From JARICQ01 sp964428475 (GTDB taxonomy: Bacteria > Bacillota > Clostridia > Tissierellales > Tissierellaceae), in contig CAYRYO010000060.1 in the NCBI GenBank assembly GCA_964428475.1, positions 1 through 9,994 on the forward strand: a DNA stretch of 9,994 nt, given 5' to 3'. Shown here piece by piece: positions 6,210 through 9,994 of this stretch. The notes under the pieces are model-generated. The model did no database searches, was not told where the DNA came from, and saw only the letters and a program-made list of their open reading frames with translations. The translations under genes and the position numbers were made by a program. The first letter of the stretch is position 1, and each line of letters begins with the position of its first letter.

Positions 6210-7316
6210 TTATTCATATATATATAGTTCTTTATCTGCTAATTTATCTTTATTTACTCTGTCTTCTAATGATTTAGGGATGGTGATTACTTCTTCCACA
6301 CCATCTGATATATATCTTTTACTAGGATTTTCATCTAAATATTTCATCCAATCGTACATCCCAACATTATCTACCTTTGTTTGTGATCCCCTAATTCTTG
6401 GAATTGAAAGAGGATTAAAATCAATTGATATAGGAGAGTTTACAGGATTCCATCCTACATTTAATATTGCTATATTTTTATAGTTTATATCATTATATGT
6501 CCCTTGCTCTAGATACGAATAAAACTCATCATCCTTAGGTCTTTCACCATAACAAAGGGCATAAGTGTTAACTTCATAATTTGGCAATATATCATTTATT
6601 ATCCCTACTTGTTCTCCTAAAGCTTCCTGAATATATTCCTTACTATCTGCTTTTTTCATACTTCTGTGATCTAAAGTATGATTCCCTATATCATATCCAT
6701 TGTCTATTAAATAATTTAATTTATAGTTTAAGAATTCTGATTGTCTAAATATATTTGTTCCAAATACAAAAAAAGTAGCTGTAGTATTGAAATCTGGGTA
6801 TTCATTCTTAAAGTCTTCAAGTATACCTACAGCTGAATTTGGATCTATTATGTCTTCTTCATTTTCATTTTTAATAATTCTAAAGTTATTTTCATTTCCA
6901 TCATCAAATGTAATTACCACTGGAGTTTTGCCTGCTTCCACATTCATTGTGTTATTTACATAATCTTGTAATCTAACTGCTCTATATCCTCTATCATATA
7001 AATTCTTTAAATCACTCTTTATGTTTTCTGGAGTACGAGTCCACTCTTCTTCCTCTTCACCAATATTGTGATACATAAGAACCATAGATTGACCAACTTC
7101 ATTTGGTTTTAAAGAAAGATCTACTTTGTTTTTTGAATCTACTTCTTCTACTACTTTTTCTTCAACTTCATCCTCCGCCTCTATTATTTTTTCATCTTCA
7201 TTGTTATTAGGGGTTTTATCCTTTAATTCTTTTTCATTAATATCTTTTGCGCAAGCTGTAAATAATATTATTATAAAAAAAGATAAAATTAACACGATAT
7301 TTTTTTTCTTAAGCAT
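6210..7316 (-). CDS. Lipoprotein with NodB-type polysaccharide deacetylase domain
   Basis: The 368-residue product begins MLKKKNIVLILSFFIIILF and has a lipobox FTAC with C22 as the predicted lipidated residue, so it should be anchored outside the membrane. An acidic, glutamate-rich linker (about 25-65) leads to the catalytic domain. That domain shows MVLMYHNI (78-85), the metal aspartates in TFDDG (136-140), TATFFVFGTNI (179-189) and zinc histidines in HTLDH (213-217). The third motif reads YALCYGERP (252-260) rather than RPPxG, and the usual C-terminal histidine motif is not obvious, so activity is uncertain. I chose ATG 7316 because AGAGG lies nine bases upstream; ATG 7325 abuts that site. 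It is separated from pdaB by a terminator. Confidence 0.88.
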   Translation of the reverse strand: MLKKKNIVLILSFFIIILFTACAKDINEKELKDKTPNNNEDEKIIEAEDEVEEKVVEEVDSKNKVDLSLKPNEVGQSMVLMYHNIGEEEEEWTRTPENIKSDLKNLYDRGYRAVRLQDYVNNTMNVEAGKTPVVITFDDGNENNFRIIKNENEEDIIDPNSAVGILEDFKNEYPDFNTTATFFVFGTNIFRQSEFLNYKLNYLIDNGYDIGNHTLDHRSMKKADSKEYIQEALGEQVGIINDILPNYEVNTYALCYGERPKDDEFYSYLEQGTYNDINYKNIAILNVGWNPVNSPISIDFNPLSIPRIRGSQTKVDNVGMYDWMKYLDENPSKRYISDGVEEVITIPKSLEDRVNKDKLADKELYIYE

Positions 7317-7356
7317 TTTTATCATCCTCTGTATAATTATTTTCTAGTCTTAAACA

Positions 7357-7362
7357 ATTATA
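7357..7362 (-). promoter_or_regulatory. Likely -10 element of the lipoprotein deacetylase promoter
   Basis: TATAAT on the minus strand (7362-7357) is an exact sigma-A -10 box about 40 bases before the chosen ATG. The hexamer 17 bases upstream (TTTATT, 7385-7380) is a poor -35, so strength is unclear. The divergent SASP gene shares this intergenic region. Confidence 0.4.
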
Positions 7363-7444
7363 CCTTAAAAAATATATAAAATAAACCCTAATTAATATCA
7401 TAGACATCATTGGAATTTTATATAAAATATATTAAAAACTTCCA

Positions 7445-7473
7445 GGATATTTCTTTGCTTAAAGGTTATATTA
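7445..7473 (+). promoter_or_regulatory. Possible sigma-G promoter of the SASP gene
   Basis: GGATA (7445-7449), a 17-nt spacer and TATATTA (7467-7473) fit the sigma-G patterns GNATR and CATNNTA, with only the first C of the -10 changed. The position, with a start near 7480, gives a leader of about 40 nt. Forespore-specific sigma-G control is the rule for SASP genes. The match is imperfect and the DNA AT-rich. Confidence 0.4.
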
Positions 7474-7478
7474 ATAAT

Positions 7479-7498
7479 ACAGCAGCAAATAATGCTGT
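7479..7498 (+). other. Small hairpin at the 5' end of the SASP mRNA
   Basis: ACAGCA (7479-7484) pairs with TGCTGT (7493-7498) across an 8-nt loop. It lies exactly at the 5' end expected from the putative promoter and ends eight bases before the AGGAGG ribosome site. A 5' hairpin here could stabilise a long-lived mRNA; that is inference. Confidence 0.4.
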
Positions 7499-7520
7499 TG
7501 GAAAGAGGAGGTTTTTAAAA

Positions 7521-7727
7521 ATGGCTAAAACTAATAATAGAATAGTAGTACCAGAAGCAAGAGCAGCTCTAGATCAAATGAAACTAGAAATAGCTAATGA
7601 ATTAGGAATGGCAAACTATAACAGTACAGATAAAGGAAACTTAACTTCTAGACAAAATGGCTATGTAGGTGGATATATGACTAAGAAATTAGTTGAAAGT
7701 GCTCAAAACCAATTATCTGGAAAATAA
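7521..7727 (+). CDS. Alpha/beta-type small acid-soluble spore protein
   Basis: The 68-residue product is a canonical major SASP. Helix one contains MKLEIANELGM (20-30), with the GPR protease site at the conserved glutamate (E23). Helix two contains LTSRQNGYVGGYMTKKLVE (41-59), the conserved DNA-binding segment. These proteins saturate DNA in the dormant spore, shield it from damage and are degraded for amino acids on germination. The ATG follows a perfect AGGAGG with nine bases spacing. The frame is open 37 codons further upstream, but that extension has no ribosome site and is not SASP-like. It is on the opposite strand to most of the window, has a sigma-G-like promoter and a strong terminator, and so is a single-gene unit. 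Confidence 0.97.
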   Translation: MAKTNNRIVVPEARAALDQMKLEIANELGMANYNSTDKGNLTSRQNGYVGGYMTKKLVESAQNQLSGK

Positions 7728-7743
7728 ATGTTTAATTTGATTA

Positions 7744-7778
7744 AAATAGAGAAGTGGAATTCCACTTCTCTATTTCTT
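7744..7778 (+). terminator. Strong intrinsic terminator after the SASP gene
   Basis: A perfect inverted repeat with 16-bp arms (7744-7775, centred on GGAATTCC) begins 16 bases after the SASP stop codon and ends in TATTTCTT. It separates the SASP transcript from the DUF4364 gene, whose extended -10 promoter begins right behind it. Confidence 0.85.
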
Positions 7779-7779
7779 G

Positions 7780-7788
7780 TGTTATAAT
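7780..7788 (+). promoter_or_regulatory. Extended -10 promoter of the DUF4364 gene
   Basis: TGTTATAAT is an exact extended -10 element (TG, one base, TATAAT). The -35 position would fall within the terminator stem (TTCCAC at 7760-7765) and is poor, which extended -10 promoters tolerate. The predicted start near 7795 gives a leader of about 20 nt with AGGGG just before the ATG. Confidence 0.6.
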
Positions 7789-7815
7789 ATAAATATTAAG
7801 AAAAGGGGTGTAAAA

Positions 7816-8358
7816 ATGCTTATAGAAAATACTGAAGACCTTGCTCAAAATAAATTATTGCTTTTATATATTATAGAAATGTCCTCTACTCCATTTACTA
7901 AAGATGAACTCTCTGAGTTTATACTGGAAAAGAACTACATGAACTACTTTTTAATACAACAGTATTTAAGTGAACTCTTAAATTCAAACTTTATAACATT
8001 AGTAGAAAAAGACTCAAGGGAAATTTATAGTATTTTACAAGCTGGTAAAGTAGCTTTATCCTATTTTAAGGATAGAATTTCAGATAGAGTAAAAGAAGAA
8101 TTAAAAGATCAGTTTGGGGAAAAAGAAAAACAAGATGTAATTCAAACTCAAATTATTTGTGATTTTTATCAAAAGGAAAATACTCAGTATGTAGTTAATA
8201 TAAAATTAGTAGAAAAAGAAGACACTCTTTTTAGTTTATATCTAGATGTAGTAACTAAAAAACAAGCTGAACTTATTTGTGAAAGGTGGAAAAATAATAC
8301 AGAATATATATATCAAAGTGTCATTGCCCTTCTTATAAATGAAAGCCCAACTTCTTAG
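7816..8358 (+). CDS. DUF4364 family protein, winged-helix-like
   Basis: The 180-residue soluble protein matches the DUF4364 family of Clostridia by its opening (ENTEDLAQNKLLLLYIIEM, from 4), the helix TKDELSEFILEKNYMNYFLIQQYL (28-51) and LLNSNFI (54-60). These suggest a winged-helix fold like that of PadR or MarR-type regulators. The remaining part (LFSLYLDVVTKKQAELICERW, about 138-158) is a mixed alpha/beta domain. No biochemical function is established to my knowledge; a regulatory role is inference. I chose ATG 7816 because AGGGGTG is five bases upstream; an in-frame TTG at 7777 lies inside the promoter. Its stop codon overlaps that of the convergent beta-propeller gene by four bases. Confidence 0.88.
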   Translation: MLIENTEDLAQNKLLLLYIIEMSSTPFTKDELSEFILEKNYMNYFLIQQYLSELLNSNFITLVEKDSREIYSILQAGKVALSYFKDRISDRVKEELKDQFGEKEKQDVIQTQIICDFYQKENTQYVVNIKLVEKEDTLFSLYLDVVTKKQAELICERWKNNTEYIYQSVIALLINESPTS

Positions 8359-8396
8359 AGCAGGAGAAGCCCATTCGGTTCCTTTCCTACTCTAAG
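8354..8396 (+). terminator. Hairpin at the overlap of two convergent genes, possible terminator
   Basis: CTTAGAG (8354-8360) pairs with CTCTAAG (8390-8396), and after one mismatch AGGA (8362-8365) pairs with TCCT (8385-8388). The loop is about 19 nt. The plus strand continues into a U-rich but interrupted tract (TTATTTGTTATTTTTTG). It may terminate the DUF4364 transcript although it lies inside the coding region of the propeller gene. The interrupted U tract makes it less certain than the other terminators here. Confidence 0.4.
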
Positions 8397-9299
8397 CTTA
8401 TTTGTTATTTTTTGATTTTTTTCATCTAAAACTACTAATTCTCCCGAGAGCATATTACATATATAGATATTAGATTTCCCATCAAATACTATTTTATTTG
8501 GCATACCTCCTAAGTATAATATTTCTTTTTGGATTGTTTGTATCTCAAGGTTTTTATCAATCGATATTATATATATATTTCCATCTTCTATGTTTGTTAG
8601 ATAGTAAATTTCTTTGCCTTTTATTTTTGTAAAGTCAGTAAATATACCTACTAAGTCTATGCTATCTTTTATTTCCGAGCTTTTTATTTCTATTTCTGAT
8701 AAATTTGTATAATCTTCATTCCCTTTATTTCTATACGACAATACAAATAGTCTATCATCTTCGTAAATTAACTTTATAGGATACATATCAAGGGTAATTG
8801 ATCTTATTTCTTTATTTATTAAGTTTATTATACTAATTGTATAGCAATTACCATTTGCAACAAACATTCTTTCATTTTTTTCATCTATTTTGATGTCTGT
8901 TGGTCTTTCACCTACTGATATATCCTCTAATAAACAAAACCCCTTTTCATCAATTACTGAAATTGTATTAGAATCACTATTGCCGATATATATTTTCCCA
9001 TTAAAACTATTAATGCATGTGGGGTTTTTACCTACTTTCAATATTCCTAATATCTTTTCCCTATATATATCTATTTTCATAATGCTATTATCATTACAGT
9101 TTGTAATATAGATATTATTAAATTTCGTTTTATTTAATTCATATAAACCAAGTTTATTGGTTTCTAATTCATCATGAAGATTGTCTTTGGTTATTAACCG
9201 CCAGATATCTATAGTCTTTTCGATATTGAAGTTTTTCAAATTTATCAATATAAGTTTATCTTCAAAAGTGTCAGTTATCAGCATCTTTTTATATCCCAA
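8355..9299 (-). CDS. YVTN/YncE-like beta-propeller protein, candidate spore protein
   Basis: The 314-residue protein has repeated blades of the YVTN type. VGKNPTCI (89-96), VGERPTDI (129-136), GGMPNKIV (264-271) and VGKEPNGL (304-311) mark blade junctions, each tied to strands such as KIYIGNSDSNTISVID (102-117). Between 165 and 260 the repeats are degenerate. It has no signal peptide or membrane segment, so it should be cytoplasmic, for example in the mother cell. Such propellers serve as binding scaffolds; no catalytic residues are evident. A sequence matching the sigma-K promoter consensus lies just upstream, which suggests a coat or late sporulation role. The start is TTG 9299 with GGTGG upstream; ATG 9284 is possible. 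Confidence 0.85.
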   Translation of the reverse strand: MGYKKMLITDTFEDKLILINLKNFNIEKTIDIWRLITKDNLHDELETNKLGLYELNKTKFNNIYITNCNDNSIMKIDIYREKILGILKVGKNPTCINSFNGKIYIGNSDSNTISVIDEKGFCLLEDISVGERPTDIKIDEKNERMFVANGNCYTISIINLINKEIRSITLDMYPIKLIYEDDRLFVLSYRNKGNEDYTNLSEIEIKSSEIKDSIDLVGIFTDFTKIKGKEIYYLTNIEDGNIYIISIDKNLEIQTIQKEILYLGGMPNKIVFDGKSNIYICNMLSGELVVLDEKNQKITNKLRVGKEPNGLLLL

Positions 9300-9319
9300 T
9301 ACACCACCCCCATATATAG

Positions 9320-9348
9320 TAATTTATGCAGTGAAGTAGTCATTGGTG
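9320..9348 (-). promoter_or_regulatory. Putative sigma-K promoter of the beta-propeller gene
   Basis: On the minus strand CACC (9348-9345), a 16-nt spacer and CATAAATTA (9328-9320) match the B. subtilis sigma-K pattern (AC-containing -35, CATANNNTA -10) at every defined position. The expected start, near 9313, is about 15 bases before the TTG, leaving room for the GGGGGTGG ribosome site. No good sigma-A promoter competes here. Confidence 0.55.
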
Positions 9349-9362
9349 AAATAGAAAAGTAC

Positions 9363-9399
9363 AAAAAAATAATTTGGTTGAAAATCACCAAATTATTTT
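9363..9399 (-). terminator. Intrinsic terminator of the LysM gene
   Basis: A 13-bp stem (9366-9378 with 9387-9399, core AATTTGGT) with an 8-nt loop ends in a run of seven T on the minus strand (9369-9363). It begins ten bases after the LysM stop codon and isolates that gene from the beta-propeller gene. Confidence 0.9.
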
Positions 9400-9408
9400 A
9401 ATTGATTG

Positions 9409-9744
9409 CTAGATAGGTATACAGATTATATCTCCTATCATTAAATTGTCTGGATTAATCCCTGGATTAGTGGCTATTATTTTATCTATATTAGAATTAT
9501 ATTTTCTACTTATAGAATAAAGAGTGTCTCCTTTTTTAATTATATAAGCAAGAGTTCCGTAAGAACAACTCGCTGGAACACAAATTATTTGACCAGGGTA
9601 TAATTTATCTGGATTTATTTCTGGATTAGTAGCCATTATTGAATCAAGAGAAACACCAAATGTCTTTGCCACTAAATATAAAGTATCACCTTTTTCGATA
9701 GTATAAGGTATAGTTTTATTGGGACATTTTATTTTTTTATTCAT
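9409..9744 (-). CDS. Double-LysM domain protein, candidate spore coat/cortex protein
   Basis: The 111-residue protein consists almost wholly of two LysM domains: IPYTIEKGDTLYLVAKTFGV (from 12) to QIICVP (52-57), and LAYIIKKGDTLYSISRKYNS (from 65) to IICIP (106-110). LysM binds N-acetylglucosamine-containing glycans such as peptidoglycan. There is no signal peptide and no catalytic domain. Cytosolic LysM proteins of spore formers, such as SafA, act in the mother cell at the cortex-coat interface; such a role is inferred here. Cysteines at 7, 55, 60 and 108 could crosslink. AGGTGGAG lies five bases before the ATG. A sigma-K-like promoter is at 9779-9806 and a strong terminator follows, so it is a one-gene unit. 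Confidence 0.92.
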   Translation of the reverse strand: MNKKIKCPNKTIPYTIEKGDTLYLVAKTFGVSLDSIMATNPEINPDKLYPGQIICVPASCSYGTLAYIIKKGDTLYSISRKYNSNIDKIIATNPGINPDNLMIGDIICIPI

Positions 9745-9778
9745 ATTTACTCCACCTTTATTTAAATGTTGTACTATT

Positions 9779-9806
9779 TATTATATGAAAGTAAATATGA
9801 AGTGTT
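9779..9806 (-). promoter_or_regulatory. Putative sigma-K promoter of the LysM gene
   Basis: On the minus strand CATATAATA (9787-9779) is an exact match to CATANNNTA, and AACA lies 15 bases upstream (9806-9803), supplying the AC of the sigma-K -35 element. The expected start, near 9772, gives a leader of about 28 nt. TATAAT is embedded in the same site, so sigma-A use cannot be excluded, although no TTGACA-like -35 is at the right distance. Confidence 0.45.
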
Positions 9807-9919
9807 ACTTTTTAGGATTAGTTTATTATAAGATATTGATCAATAAAGATTTGATTTCATTTTCATGCAAGCCATGTTTATACATTAATAAACCGGGTAT
9901 TTATATTGTGTATATAGCA

Positions 9920-9939
9920 ATCGACCAAAATCGACTAAA
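9920..9939. repeat. Tandem 10-bp repeat resembling paired Spo0A boxes
   Basis: ATCGACCAAA and ATCGACTAAA stand head to tail, differing at one base. Read on the minus strand they give AGTCGAT and GGTCGAT three bases apart, each matching five of seven positions of the 0A box TGTCGAA, in the 10-bp period of tandem Spo0A dimer sites. They lie about 175 bp upstream of the LysM start. The remainder of 9807-9994 shows no gene I can support. Confidence 0.25.
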
Positions 9940-9994
9940 AAGAGTCCAGCTAAGAATTGTCAATAGGAATTTTAAAAATATTTAATAACAAGCC

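Noticed and set aside
7126..7347. Serine-rich plus-strand frame
   Set aside because: It is the antisense of the glutamate-rich linker in the lipoprotein deacetylase.
7410..7520. N-terminal extension of the SASP frame
   Set aside because: It covers the putative promoter and the 5' hairpin, has no ribosome site, and the internal ATG at 7521 has a perfect AGGAGG and yields a standard SASP.
9785..9985. Plus-strand open frame of about 66 codons near the right edge
   Set aside because: No ribosome binding site precedes its starts, its beginning lies in the LysM promoter region, and the composition resembles translated AT-rich intergenic DNA.

Overview
The window looks like a chromosomal segment of a low-GC, endospore-forming anaerobic Firmicute (Clostridia or Tissierellia-like). 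The evidence is the very AT-rich composition, strong AGGAGG-type ribosome binding sites, two alpha/beta-type small acid-soluble spore proteins (SASPs), a PdaB-type sporulation deacetylase, a DUF4364 protein and promoter sequences resembling sporulation sigma-factor sites. Apart from one SASP gene and the DUF4364 gene, everything reads on the minus strand. I see no insertion sequence, phage gene, CRISPR array or rRNA.

Layout from right to left, the direction of most transcription. A double-LysM protein (9409-9744) ends in its own terminator. A beta-propeller (YVTN/YncE-like) protein (8355-9299) follows. Both are preceded by sequences matching sigma-K promoters, so both are candidates for late mother-cell (spore coat) genes. 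A plus-strand island holds a canonical SASP (7521-7727), a strong terminator and a DUF4364 protein (7816-8358) that converges on the propeller gene with overlapping stop codons. Next comes a lipoprotein with a NodB-type deacetylase domain (6210-7316). Then comes a pair made of PdaB (5288-6064) and a small protein that looks like an eroded Mur ligase without a P-loop (4660-5298).

A second unit runs from a two-OB-fold SSB-like protein (3875-4549), through an unreported-looking 45-residue membrane microprotein (3707-3844), to hypoxanthine phosphoribosyltransferase (3153-3692). The terminator of this unit is folded around the hpt stop codon. After it come a CPBP intramembrane protease (2150-3109), an SspF-like divergent SASP (1897-2100), a SAM-dependent methyltransferase (1134-1874) and Hsp33 (230-1108). 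The left end is tRNA-Phe, cut by the window edge. Its strong promoter overlaps the end of hslO, and a 21-bp copy of the tRNA 5' end lies between that promoter and the gene.

The common theme is spore construction and maintenance: DNA protection (SASPs), cortex or peptidoglycan modification (PdaB, the pseudo-Mur ligase, the lipoprotein deacetylase) and possible coat proteins (LysM, beta-propeller), mixed with housekeeping genes. I found no clearly new multi-gene system. The best leads are the pdaB/pseudo-Mur-ligase pair, the putative sigma-K-controlled beta-propeller, the 45-residue microprotein and the odd tRNA-Phe leader.
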